Positions 31,496 to 39,757 of a stretch of DNA of 64,000 nt are shown piece by piece. Each line of letters begins with the position of its first letter. The first letter of the stretch is position 1. Under the pieces are notes generated by a model. That model was not told the origin of the DNA. It searched no databases and saw nothing but the letters and a program-made list of their open reading frames with translations. The translations under genes were made by a program, and so were the position numbers. The stretch covers positions 1 through 64,000 of the forward strand of contig CAYONP010000007.1 in the NCBI GenBank assembly GCA_964405335.1. The letters run 5' to 3'. This DNA is from CAYONP01 sp964405335 (GTDB lineage Bacteria; Armatimonadota; UBA10988).

Positions 31496-33004
31496 TCACG
31501 CCCCGGCGATGCGCGGCAGCCGCAGCGGGGCGCTGTTCATGGTCGCCTGCATCATGCGCAGCAGCAGGCTCGACTTCAGTTCGGCGGCGGCCGGATCGGC
31601 CCACAGGTTGACCCGCTCGTCGGGGTCGGCCACCAGGTCGCGCAGCTCGCCCTCATCGCTGTCGTGGTAGACCGTCAGCTTGTAGTGCTGGTCGATGAAG
31701 GCGCGCAAGTTGAGCCGCGTCGGCTGGTGGTGGAACTCGCACAGCACATGGTCGCGCACCGGCGCGCCACCGCACCAGCAATCGAGCTGATTGACGCCCT
31801 GCAGGCCGCGCGGCTCGGGCACGCCGGCGGCGGCGACGAAGGTCTGCGGCAGGTCGAGCAGGCTCTGCAGCGAGTCGCTCACGCCGCCGGCCGGCACGCG
31901 GCCGGGCCAGCGGACGATGAACGGCAGACAGATCCCGTCTTCGTAGTGGAACGGCCCCTTCGCGATCAGGCCATGGTGGCCGTAGTAGTGGCCGTGGTCG
32001 GTAGTGAAGACGACCAGCGTGTCGTCGGCCAGGCCGAGCCGATCCACCGCCTCCAGGATCGTGCCGATCTGCTGGTCCATGAAGCTGATCATGCCGTAGT
32101 AGACGGCGATGTCGCGGCGCAGCGCGGCCTCGTCGTGGCGGTGGCTGTGCAGGCCGTGGTTGCCATGCTCCTCGCGCCAGGGCGAGAAGTCGGGCCGCTG
32201 CTCCTGAGTCAGGCGCAGCAGCCGCGGATTGGCTTCGTGCTCGCCGGGCAGCAGCGTGCCCGGCTCCATCTCGTCCGGGCGGTACATCGAAGCCCACGGC
32301 TCGGAGACGAGATACGGCGGGTGCGGGTCGTGGAAGCTGGCCCAGGCAAAGAACGGCTGCTCCGCGGCGGCCTGCTGCTCGAGCCAGGCGATGGTCCGCT
32401 CGGCGGTGAAGCGGGTGTAGTGATACTCCTCGGGCAGGCTCCACGACCAGCGCCGGCGCGGGGCGTCGCGGTCGGGCGGCCACGCCTGAAAGTGGTCGCG
32501 CCAGTTGGTCAGGCCGCGGTCCTCCATCCAGGCACCGTAGTGCTGGCCGGCATGGGTCTCGTCGGCGTGGTTGCGGCAGATTTCGAGCTGGTCGAAGCCG
32601 TACCAGGGGCCGTGAAAGCCGCGCCAGAAGTCGATGTCGCGCAGGCGCGGCTGGCATTCGAGCGAGGTCTGCGCGGGCGTCGAGGCGAGCGGCTGGAAGT
32701 GCGCCTTGCCGAACAGCCCCGAGCGGTAGCCGACGGCGCGGAGCCAGTCGCCGAGCGTCGGCACGTCCTCGGGCAGCTTGGTGCCCAGCGTCCAGGCGCC
32801 GTGGACCGAGGGGTAGAGGCCGGTGATCATGCTTGCCCGGGTCGGCGTGCAGGTCGGGTTGGGGCAGTAGGCGCGGGTGAACCGCGTGCCCTCGCGGCAG
32901 AGCCGGTCGAGCGCGGGGGTGCGAATGCGCGGGTTGGTCACGCCGAGGGTCGAGCGGTGCTGCTGGTCCGAGGTGATCAGCAACAGGTTGGTCGGTCGCG
33001 GCAT
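31496..33004 (-). CDS. Sulfatase (formylglycine type)
   Basis: A 502-aa cytosolic-looking sulfatase (no clear signal peptide from ATG 33004). The active-site signature CTPTR at residues 52-56 (C/SxPxR) marks the Cys to be converted to formylglycine; further motifs are LLLITSDQQH (metal-binding Asp), GKAHFQPL, FFAWASFHDPHPPYL and LVVFTTDHGHYYG. An FGE-type enzyme is needed for maturation. ATG 33004 is preceded by AGGAGGT. It lies 2 nt after the upstream unknown gene. Stops of this gene and the polymerase-like fusion abut (31495/31496). Substrate unknown. Confidence 0.92.
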   Translation of the reverse strand: MPRPTNLLLITSDQQHRSTLGVTNPRIRTPALDRLCREGTRFTRAYCPNPTCTPTRASMITGLYPSVHGAWTLGTKLPEDVPTLGDWLRAVGYRSGLFGKAHFQPLASTPAQTSLECQPRLRDIDFWRGFHGPWYGFDQLEICRNHADETHAGQHYGAWMEDRGLTNWRDHFQAWPPDRDAPRRRWSWSLPEEYHYTRFTAERTIAWLEQQAAAEQPFFAWASFHDPHPPYLVSEPWASMYRPDEMEPGTLLPGEHEANPRLLRLTQEQRPDFSPWREEHGNHGLHSHRHDEAALRRDIAVYYGMISFMDQQIGTILEAVDRLGLADDTLVVFTTDHGHYYGHHGLIAKGPFHYEDGICLPFIVRWPGRVPAGGVSDSLQSLLDLPQTFVAAAGVPEPRGLQGVNQLDCWCGGAPVRDHVLCEFHHQPTRLNLRAFIDQHYKLTVYHDSDEGELRDLVADPDERVNLWADPAAAELKSSLLLRMMQATMNSAPLRLPRIAGA

Positions 33005-33006
33005 GG

Positions 33007-33648
33007 TCAACCTCCTTCCGGTTCGGCGCGGGCCCGGCGGAGCAGCGCGGCGCGCAGGTCGTGCCAGCGGTCGTACTTGCGGAACAGCTCGTCGAGCTCG
33101 GTCGCCGCGCCGAGCGGGCCGAGCAGCTTGCGCAGCACGAACTGCACCGCCTCCTTGCGCGCCGCCCGGCGCAGCCGCTGGCGCAGGCCGACATGTTCCA
33201 GGTCGACCTTGATCCGCTCGAGGTCATAGACCTCGTCGAGCATCGAGACGACCGTCTCGCCGAGGCTCTCGCGGTCGATCGTCGGCTCGAGCAGCAGCAG
33301 GCCGTCGGCGATCAGGTCGATCTGCAGGTCGAGCAACTGCCGCGATTGGTGGCGCCTGGCCGCGCCGGTGTAGAGCAGGCTGAGGGGCAGCATTTCGAGC
33401 ACCGCCGAGCCGGTGCCGTAGGCCATCGAGCGGTTGAGCAGAGGGGCGAACAGTCGGTCGATGAGCTGCTCCGGCGATTCGTCAGGATGCTCGGCCCGGA
33501 GCCGTTCGGCCTGTCGCCGGCGCTTGGCCAGCGAGCGGGTGGCATGGCTCGCGATTTGCAGTTCGAGCTGGTCAGGCCGAAAGCCCGGCGGGAACAGGTC
33601 ACCGAGGTGGAGAAGCCGCCGTCGGCGGGCCGGTGGGTTGTCGGGCAT
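33007..33648 (-). CDS. Alpha-helical protein of unknown function
   Basis: A 213-aa predominantly helical, basic protein. It has no signal peptide or transmembrane segment. Long charged helices occur near 40-65 (RSLAKRRRQAERLRAEH) and 155-205. No family is recognised. ATG 33648 has GAGAGG upstream. It sits directly before the sulfatase gene (2-nt gap), so they are co-transcribed, but no mechanistic link can be read. Confidence 0.6.
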   Translation of the reverse strand: MPDNPPARRRRLLHLGDLFPPGFRPDQLELQIASHATRSLAKRRRQAERLRAEHPDESPEQLIDRLFAPLLNRSMAYGTGSAVLEMLPLSLLYTGAARRHQSRQLLDLQIDLIADGLLLLEPTIDRESLGETVVSMLDEVYDLERIKVDLEHVGLRQRLRRAARKEAVQFVLRKLLGPLGAATELDELFRKYDRWHDLRAALLRRARAEPEGG

Positions 33649-33697
33649 CGGGCCTCTCGGCGGGCCGGTTCGCGGCCGGTGCGACGGCTCCTGCCGC

Positions 33698-33726
33698 TTG
33701 ACAAGCGGGTTAACGTTGCCGATACT
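33698..33726 (+). promoter_or_regulatory. Sigma-70 promoter of the S41 protease gene
   Basis: -35 TTGACA (33698-33703, consensus), 17-bp spacer, -10 GATACT (33721-33726). Start near 33733, about 60 nt before ATG 33792. Confidence 0.7.
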
Positions 33727-33791
33727 GGTAATGACCACCGCGGCCCGGGTATCTGTCGATCACGTCCCGACCCGTGGCCGGAGGGTGCCAA

Positions 33792-35198
33792 ATGGCCGAA
33801 ACCAATGCCCGTCGCTCCGCCTTCTCCGGCGGCCACCTGTTTGTCGCCTTGGCGATTCTCTGCTTCAGCGCCACCGGCTTCGTCGCCGGCTGGCAGGTCG
33901 GCCGCCGGCCCCAGCCGAGCTTCGACGCCGCCGGCGCGGGCATCAGCGCCGACGGCCTGCTGGCGGCGGTGACGCGCCCGGCGGCGGCCAACGCGGCGGC
34001 CATCGATGCCGACCCGCTCGAGGCCTTCATGGAGGTCTACCACCACCTCCAGAGCAAGTATGTCGACGATCTGACCGAGCAGGACCGGGTCAAGCTGGCC
34101 CACGGCGCGGTCAAGGGCATGCTGCGCGAGCTGGGCGATCCCTACACCCGGTTCATGGAGCCGAAGGACTTCGGCGAGTTCCGCGAGGAGAACACCGGCC
34201 AGTTCGCCGGCATCGGCGCGGTGCTGCAGATCGACCCGCAGACGCTCAAGGTGCAGGTCACCCGCGTGTTCGACGACCAGCCGGCGTCGAAGGCCGGCCT
34301 GCTGCCCGGCGACTACATCGTTGAGGTCAACGGCGAGGCGACCGCCGACCTGACCCTCGATGTCTCGGTCAGCCGCATCCGCGGCGAGCCGGGCACCTCG
34401 GTGCACCTGACCATCGAGCGGCCCGACGCGGCCCGCGAAGAGCGGAACAATGAGCTGATCCGGCGGCAGGGCAACGATCCGGGCGAGCTGCGACGTGACC
34501 CAACGGCCATCACCGGCGAGGTCTTCGAGGTCGATGTCGAGCGGGCCGAGATCCACGTCCCGGTGGTCGAGTCGGAGCTGCTCGAGGGTAAGATCGGCTG
34601 GATCCAGTTGACCGGCTTCAACGAGGAGGCCTACGTCCAGCTCGAGCGGCAGATGTCGCGGCTGCGCGACCAGGGCATGGAAGGCCTGGTGCTCGACCTG
34701 CGCTGGAACCCCGGCGGTATGTTGGACGAGGCGATCAAAGTCTGCAGCCTGTTCGTCAAGTCGGGGCCGGTGGTCTTTGTCCAGGAGCGCGGCCGGCCTG
34801 CCGAGGCGTTGGCCGCCCTGGCGCAGTACCACCGCGGTCCGCCCCCGCCGCTGGTGGTGCTGGTTAACGAGTACAGCGCCTCGGCCTCGGAGATCCTGGC
34901 CGGCGCGGTGCAGGACCTCGGTCTGGGCACCATCGTCGGCGAGACGACCTATGGCAAGGGGCTGGTCCAGACGGTGGTCCCGCTGCGCGACAACAGTGCC
35001 GTGGCGATCACCACGGCGAAGTACCTGACGCCGCACAAGCGCGACATCAACAAGGTCGGCATCGAGCCCGACGTGGCCGCCGAGTGGACGCTGAGCAACG
35101 AGGAGACGTTGGAGCACGTGCGCGATCGCGATCCGCGCGCCGAATGGGACCCGCAACTGATGGCGGCCATCCGGGTGCTGAAAGAGAAGCTGCCGTAG
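33792..35198 (+). CDS. ctpA: S41-family carboxy-terminal processing protease (CtpA-like)
   Basis: A 468-aa membrane-anchored periplasmic protease. A single N-terminal helix (LFVALAILCFSATGFVAGW) anchors it. A PDZ domain spans about residues 130-215 (GIGAVLQIDPQ, AGLLPGDYIVEVNG). The S41 catalytic core has LDLRWNPGGML, the nucleophile Ser in YSASASEILAGA and Lys in TYGKGLVQT. The family trims C-terminal tails and tail-specific substrates. ATG 33792 follows GGAGGG. It is 7 nt before a LysM/G5 gene, its likely operon partner. Confidence 0.93.
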   Translation: MAETNARRSAFSGGHLFVALAILCFSATGFVAGWQVGRRPQPSFDAAGAGISADGLLAAVTRPAAANAAAIDADPLEAFMEVYHHLQSKYVDDLTEQDRVKLAHGAVKGMLRELGDPYTRFMEPKDFGEFREENTGQFAGIGAVLQIDPQTLKVQVTRVFDDQPASKAGLLPGDYIVEVNGEATADLTLDVSVSRIRGEPGTSVHLTIERPDAAREERNNELIRRQGNDPGELRRDPTAITGEVFEVDVERAEIHVPVVESELLEGKIGWIQLTGFNEEAYVQLERQMSRLRDQGMEGLVLDLRWNPGGMLDEAIKVCSLFVKSGPVVFVQERGRPAEALAALAQYHRGPPPPLVVLVNEYSASASEILAGAVQDLGLGTIVGETTYGKGLVQTVVPLRDNSAVAITTAKYLTPHKRDINKVGIEPDVAAEWTLSNEETLEHVRDRDPRAEWDPQLMAAIRVLKEKLP

Positions 35199-35205
35199 GA
35201 GCACC

Positions 35206-36204
35206 GTGAGCGACGCTCCGGACGAGGCGCGGGAGGCACTGCAACAGGCGGTCCGCACCAACCGCCTGCTGCTCTGTCTGCTCATCCTGACCATCGCCGT
35301 CGCGCTGGTCGACCGGGTCGGCATGAGGGTCTGGACCATCGCCGTCCACGACAGCGAGCAGGGCGGGTTTGTCGAGTATGCCTATCTCGCGCAGCGCGAG
35401 CAGGCCGCGGCGGTGGTCGACCGGCTGCTCGAAGCGGCGCGCGACCGGCACCCCGTCTATCGCGAGCATCACGACGTCTTTGCCCGGGCCAACGCCGACT
35501 TCCTCGAACCGGTCGTCTATCGACGCGCGCGGCGATTGACCGCCTTGGCCAAGAGCCCGGAGCCATCCGCCGTCGGTCAACCGATCGACGACGCCGTGGC
35601 GCTGCTCGCGCCGGCCGTCGAGGTGGTGGTCGACGGTTACGGCATCTTCGCCGAGTCGAGCCGCGAGCCGCTGGTGGTCATGGCCAGCGAGGCGTGGGCG
35701 CAGCAGGCGGTGCGCACCCGGCTCGAGAACACCTCGGTCAAGGTCGAGGAGGCGCTGGCCGGCATCGGGCTGCTGACCGAGGCGCCCGAGTATGTCCAGC
35801 AGGTCGAGGTGCGCGCCGTGGCGCGGCATCCTATCCGGAAGATCAGCACCGTGGCCGACGCCGTGCGGTATCTGACCGAGGGCGACCTGCACAACGCGCA
35901 GCACACGGTCGCCGCGGGGGAGGAGGGCAAGCTGGGCCGGGTCGCTGCGCTCTACGACGCCACCGTCGAGGACCTGATCGGCTGGAACCGCGGCCGTGAC
36001 CTGACCCTGCTCAAGGTCGGCGACACCATCATCGTCCGCAGGCCGGAACCGCCGGTCACGGTCAAGACCGTCGAGCATCGCTACACCACGGTGAGCGAGC
36101 GAACCGGCGGGCGGCTCAAGCGGTTCAAGGTCACCGTCGAGATCATCCGGCACGATGGCGAGATGGTGCACCGCAACGAGATCCGGCGCGAGCCGGTCGG
36201 CTGA
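35206..36204 (+). CDS. Membrane-anchored LysM and G5-domain protein
   Basis: A 332-aa protein with an N-terminal transmembrane helix (LLLCLLILTIAVALV). The middle (50-220) is a mixed, unassigned region. A LysM-like unit lies near residues 225-270 (AHTVAAGEEGKLGRVAAL... WNRGRDLTLLKVGDTIIV), expected to bind peptidoglycan, and a G5-like domain near 280-330 (EHRYTTVSERTGGR ... RNEIRREP). Gene order with CtpA suggests a cell-wall-linked function, as a substrate or partner of the protease. GTG 35206 follows TAGGAG. Confidence 0.8.
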   Translation: MSDAPDEAREALQQAVRTNRLLLCLLILTIAVALVDRVGMRVWTIAVHDSEQGGFVEYAYLAQREQAAAVVDRLLEAARDRHPVYREHHDVFARANADFLEPVVYRRARRLTALAKSPEPSAVGQPIDDAVALLAPAVEVVVDGYGIFAESSREPLVVMASEAWAQQAVRTRLENTSVKVEEALAGIGLLTEAPEYVQQVEVRAVARHPIRKISTVADAVRYLTEGDLHNAQHTVAAGEEGKLGRVAALYDATVEDLIGWNRGRDLTLLKVGDTIIVRRPEPPVTVKTVEHRYTTVSERTGGRLKRFKVTVEIIRHDGEMVHRNEIRREPVG

Positions 36205-36251
36205 CGACGCCGTCACTCGCGCGTGTTGAAGAACGGGTAGCGGACGCCGGA

Positions 36252-36332
36252 CCGGTAGGGGCGGCCCTTGTGGCCGCCCGCTGCTGGAGCGGGTTCGTTG
36301 GCCCGCGGGCAGCCACAAGGGCTGCCCCTACC
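36252..36332. repeat. Composite inverted repeat (MITE-like)
   Basis: CCGGTAGGGGCGGCCCTTGT and its near-exact reverse complement around 36310-36332 flank about 31 bp; each arm also folds by itself (GGGCGGCC/GGCCGCCC, GGGCAGCC/GGCTGCCC). It lies between the LysM/G5 and GbsR genes. No ORF inside. Confidence 0.65.
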
Positions 36333-36387
36333 AGGATTCTACAGCGGGCCCACTCGCCGGCGGGAACCGCGCGGCGCCGCGATTCGT

Positions 36388-36405
36388 TTTCAATGGCGGT
36401 TGAAA
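36388..36405. promoter_or_regulatory. TTTCAA-N6-TTGAAA operator-like dyad
   Basis: A perfect 6-bp inverted repeat with 6-nt spacer, 8 nt before the start codon of the GbsR/MarR regulator at 36414. Winged-helix regulators commonly bind such dyads, so autoregulation is likely but inferred. Confidence 0.5.
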
Positions 36406-36413
36406 GTTCTCCC

Positions 36414-36953
36414 ATGGCCACACCGCCGAGCACACCGGACGGGCTCGATCCCAGCGCGGTCGCGCGTTTCGTGCACGGCTGGGGATCGCTGGCCCATGCC
36501 TGGGGCATCCCCCGCTCGATGGGCGAGATTCACGCTCTGCTGTTCATCAGCGCCGAGCCGATGTGCACCGACGACATCATGGACCGGCTGCACCTCTCGC
36601 GCGGCGGCGCGAACACCAATCTGCGCGCGCTGGAGGAGTGGCGGCTGGTCCGCCGGCTGCACAAGCCGGGCGACCGCAAGGACTACTTCGCCGCCGAGGG
36701 CGACTCGTGGACCGTGCTCTGGACGCTGGTCGCCGAACGGAAGCGGCGCGAGGTCGATCCGTTGCTGGCCGTGTTGCGCGAGTGCGTCGACCAGGCGCCC
36801 GGCGGTAACGGCGCGCACAACGCGCTGTACCGCGAGCGGTTGACCGAGCTGCTCGGCCTGTTCGAGGACATCGACCGCCTCTACGAGCTGCTCCGCGGCA
36901 TGGAGCGCGAGGGCGCGCAGGAGCTGCTCCGGCTGTTCGAGACCGCAGGCTGA
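36414..36953 (+). CDS. GbsR/MarR-family transcriptional regulator
   Basis: A 179-aa winged-helix regulator. The DNA-binding core is GEIHALLFISAEPMCTDDIMDRLHLSRGGANTNLRALEEWRLVRR (helix-turn-helix with LHLSRGGANTNL and wing HKPGDRKDYFAAE), followed by a helical dimerisation part (AERKRREVDPLLAVLRE). GbsR-type proteins control compatible-solute or efflux genes; the target here is unknown. ATG 36414 is chosen because the operator dyad lies just upstream; ATG 36393 would sit inside it. The next gene (GCS2) faces the other way and ends one base away. Confidence 0.85.
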   Translation: MATPPSTPDGLDPSAVARFVHGWGSLAHAWGIPRSMGEIHALLFISAEPMCTDDIMDRLHLSRGGANTNLRALEEWRLVRRLHKPGDRKDYFAAEGDSWTVLWTLVAERKRREVDPLLAVLRECVDQAPGGNGAHNALYRERLTELLGLFEDIDRLYELLRGMEREGAQELLRLFETAG

Positions 36954-36954
36954 G

Positions 36955-38058
36955 TCACAACCCCTCGCGCGTCTCGGCGACGAGGCGGTCGACCACGGCG
37001 GTCAGGTCGCCGGTCCGCTCGAAGGTCCGCCGCTGCCGGTCGGCGCTGGTCCCCCGGTCGAGGATGGTGTGGACATAGGCCACCTCGTCGCGGATGCCCA
37101 GCTCGTCGACCACCTCATCGAGCATGTCGAGCAGCTCGAGGGCGAGGAAGCGGAACGGCACCTCGGTGTTGCGGCCGAAGTCGATCAGCTTGCCGTCGAT
37201 GCCGTGCCGCACGGCGCGCCACTTGTTCTCGGTGATCAGGTGGTGCCGGTAGTTGCGCCACGAGCGGTTGCTCAGCCGCAGCTTGAGCAGCAGGCCGACG
37301 ATGCCGACCAGCAGCGAGGCGAGGCAGATCGCCTCGTCGACCTTGGTGCACATGTCGGTGATGCGGAACTCGATGGTCGGGTAGAGCGGGTGGCAGCGGC
37401 AGTCCCACCAGATCTTGGTCGGTTCGTCGATGCAGTTGGTGTGGATCAGCGTGCGCAGGAAGCCCTGGTAGTCATCCCACGAATCGAACGACGGCGGCAG
37501 GCCCGTGCGCGGCAGGTCCTCGAAGATGATCGAGCGGTACGACTTGAGCCCGGTGTCGCGGCCGTGCCAGTATGGCGAGCTGGTCGACAGCGCCAGGGCG
37601 TGGGGCATGAAGTAGCGCGCCTGGTTCATCACATCGACGCGCATCTCGGGGTCGTCGATGCCGACATGCACGTGCATGCCGAAGATGAGCATCTGTCGCG
37701 CCAGGTCGCCCATGTCGGCTTCGAGCTTGGTGTACCGCTCGCCCGCGGTGGTGACCTGCTTCTCCCACGAGCTGAACGGATGGGTGCTCGCCGCGGCGAC
37801 CTGCAGGCCGAGGTCGTCGGCCACCTCGACGATGCCGCGGCGCAGGCGGGTCAGCTCCATCCGCGCCTCGGCCAGGCTGCGGCAGACCTGCGTGCCGACC
37901 TCGATCTGGCACTGCCGGAACTCGGGCTTGACCTGCTCGCCCAGCCGCTGGCGACCGAGCTCGAGAAACTCCACGTTGCTGCGGTGCAGCTCCCGCGTGG
38001 CGGGCTCGATGATCTGGTATTCCTCTTCGATCCCGACCGTCAGGAGGGGTAGCGACAT
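36955..38058 (-). CDS. Glutamate-cysteine ligase family 2 (YbdK-like carboxylate-amine ligase)
   Basis: A 367-aa protein of the GCS2 ATP-grasp-like family. It opens with LTVGIEEEYQII, the typical start, and has CQIEVGT, FGMHVHVGI (metal/ATP), PYWHGRDTGLKSYR and TIEFRITDMCTKVDEA. YbdK makes gamma-glutamylcysteine weakly in E. coli; relatives have other amine acceptors. ATG 38058. It is the downstream gene after a 35-nt gap from the TPR-like gene on the same strand. Confidence 0.93.
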   Translation of the reverse strand: MSLPLLTVGIEEEYQIIEPATRELHRSNVEFLELGRQRLGEQVKPEFRQCQIEVGTQVCRSLAEARMELTRLRRGIVEVADDLGLQVAAASTHPFSSWEKQVTTAGERYTKLEADMGDLARQMLIFGMHVHVGIDDPEMRVDVMNQARYFMPHALALSTSSPYWHGRDTGLKSYRSIIFEDLPRTGLPPSFDSWDDYQGFLRTLIHTNCIDEPTKIWWDCRCHPLYPTIEFRITDMCTKVDEAICLASLLVGIVGLLLKLRLSNRSWRNYRHHLITENKWRAVRHGIDGKLIDFGRNTEVPFRFLALELLDMLDEVVDELGIRDEVAYVHTILDRGTSADRQRRTFERTGDLTAVVDRLVAETREGL

Positions 38059-38093
38059 CGCCGTTCACCCGCGCCGATCGCCGTGCGCTGCGG

Positions 38094-38597
38094 TCAGTCT
38101 AATGCCGCCAACGTGGCGAACGCCGCCAGGTCGGCATCGAGGATCTCCTTGTCGTCCTCCTCGGCTACCGTCGCGCCGATCGCCAGCGCCTCGGCGTAGT
38201 GACGTTCGACCGCCGCGCGGTCGCCCTCCATCAGCGCCACGCGCGCCAGCGCTTCGTGAGCATAGCCGAGCGGGAAGTCGCCCACGCCGTGGCGGGTGCA
38301 GCGGTCCAGGCAGCGCTGGGCGTGGAACTTGGCCGGCTCGAGCCGGCCCATCAACGCGTAGGCGTGCGAGCACATCCAGTCGGCGATGGCCAGGTTCTTG
38401 GCGTCGCCGGCGTGGGCCCAGTGGTACCACGAGGCGTGAACCCGCGCGATCAGCACGTCCTCGTCGTCGGGCGTGCGGTCGGGCTTGTCCATCAGCTCCC
38501 AGGCGGTGTTGTTCGCCTCGACGGCAAACCAGCGGTGGTGCTTGGCCGCTTCCTCGGCCATCGCGGCCAGCTTGGCCTCGCGCTCGGCGTCGCTCAC
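38094..38597 (-). CDS. Helical TPR-like protein of unknown function
   Basis: A 167-aa mainly helical protein with TPR-like repeats: VHASWYHWAHAGDAKNLAIA, AYALMGRLEPAKFHAQRCLD and HEALARVALMEGDRAAVERHYAEALAIG. No signal peptide. GTG 38597 has GGGAG 8 nt upstream. It lies 4 nt after the DinB-family gene and is likely in the same operon. Partner unknown. Confidence 0.7.
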   Translation of the reverse strand: MSDAEREAKLAAMAEEAAKHHRWFAVEANNTAWELMDKPDRTPDDEDVLIARVHASWYHWAHAGDAKNLAIADWMCSHAYALMGRLEPAKFHAQRCLDRCTRHGVGDFPLGYAHEALARVALMEGDRAAVERHYAEALAIGATVAEEDDKEILDADLAAFATLAALD

Positions 38598-38601
38598 TCG
38601 G

Positions 38602-39111
38602 TTACTCCCTGCCCCATCCGGTGGCCCCGCGCCGACGGCGTATCTTGCCCACATGGCCGAGGTAATGCAAGTAGGTGTTGTGCGCGATGAGCTTGCACAC
38701 CGGCCCGAAATCGCACCAGGCGAAGTACCCCGGCGTGGTCAGCTCCTCCTCGCTCAGCGAGGCGATCAGCGCCTGGCAGGCAGCGAACGACTCGGCCAGG
38801 TCGCCGAGCACCTGCGCGAGCGGCCGGTCGCGCCGCGCGGCCAGGTCTTCGTTGTTGAGGCGATCGATGTCGGCCCAGGTGTAGCCCGGCTCGGGCGCGA
38901 TCTCGGCCGCGCCGGCCCGTCCCTCGTCGAACCAGCGGAGCAGCCGGCGGTGCCAGGCGTCGACGTGGGCGAGATGGTCTTTGATCGACCAGCCCGAGTC
39001 ATCGGCCGCGCACAGCTCCGCCGGGTCGAGGTCGTCGATGCTGCGGAGCAGGAAGTCGTATTCGAGCTGGTTCAGGGCGAGGAGTTTGGGTCGGTCGAGA
39101 TGGAGGTCCAT
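38602..39111 (-). CDS. DinB/ClbS-like four-helix bundle protein
   Basis: A 169-aa protein of the DinB-like (DfsB/ClbS) superfamily. The three metal-binding His positions are plausible at DHLAHVDAWHRRLL near residue 48 and LIAHNTYLHYLGHVGKI near residue 150. Such proteins are usually thiol- or metal-dependent transferases or protectants; the specific function is unknown. ATG 39111. Confidence 0.82.
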   Translation of the reverse strand: MDLHLDRPKLLALNQLEYDFLLRSIDDLDPAELCAADDSGWSIKDHLAHVDAWHRRLLRWFDEGRAGAAEIAPEPGYTWADIDRLNNEDLAARRDRPLAQVLGDLAESFAACQALIASLSEEELTTPGYFAWCDFGPVCKLIAHNTYLHYLGHVGKIRRRRGATGWGRE

Positions 39112-39123
39112 CGCTGCTCCTGG

Positions 39124-39503
39124 TCAGGTGGCACGCCAGCAGGTTTGCTCATCAGCCTGCGGCATGCGCAGTCTCATTCGGGTGCTGTAAACCGTGACGA
39201 TAGCACCAAGCGCCAGTAGCGGACCATAGGCATCCAGCGCTTGCACGGCGCGCAGACCGTGCTCTTCGGCGCCGATTTCATCCAGCCGGATGATGCCGAC
39301 GTGGGGCTGTCGATGGCGAACGGCGAGCTCGCCGAAATCGGCATCGGCGGTGACGAGGACCGGTCGTGCTCGAAGGCGTGCGCCAGAATCGCCCTGTCGC
39401 CTGGATCCGCTGGCCAGTCGTGAGCCCGCTCAACCAGGTGGCCGGCCGCTTCAAGCGCAGCACGGGCACCCGGCCAAGCCGAGCAGTCCAGCAGCACGTT
39501 CAC
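39124..39503 (-). pseudogene. PIN-like (DUF5615-type) toxin gene broken by a 1-nt frameshift
   Basis: From GTG 39503 the first frame reads MNVLLDCSAW, HLVERAHDW, DRAILAHAFEHDR, the start of a DUF5615-type PIN-like protein. In the same place the next frame supplies VLVTADADFGELAV and VGIIRLDEIG, the second half, ending with the stop at 39124. Restoring one G near 39360 (CGG-GTC for CGGTC) joins them. It may be a true pseudogene or an assembly error. The start overlaps the DUF433 stop by 4 nt (GTGA). Confidence 0.75.
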
Positions 39504-39757
39504 TCAGGCGCCACCGACGGCGCTGGAGCGAATCGCTCGCTCCGGATGACCCGGCAGGCATAGGCCAGGCAGGCCAGGATGTCCTCCTTCTCCAGCCACT
39601 CGTGGCCTTCGAGCAGCCGCTCCATCGACGTCCCCGCCGCCATCTGCCCCAGCACATGCTCGACCGCCAGCCGACGACCCCGGATGATCGGCTTGCCACC
39701 GTAGATGTCGGGGTTGTAGGTGATCCGCTCGAGCAGCTTCTCGGGGTCGTACGACAT
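39500..39757 (-). CDS. DUF433-type antitoxin
   Basis: An 85-aa protein of the DUF433 family: RITYNPDIYGGKPIIRGRR near residues 11-28, the family signature, followed by VEHVLGQMAAGTS, LEGHEWLEKEDILACLAY. Its partner is usually a PIN-like DUF5615 toxin, here the broken gene next to it. ATG 39757 overlaps the upstream gene stop (TGATG). The antitoxin is intact. Confidence 0.9.
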   Translation of the reverse strand: MSYDPEKLLERITYNPDIYGGKPIIRGRRLAVEHVLGQMAAGTSMERLLEGHEWLEKEDILACLAYACRVIRSERFAPAPSVAPE

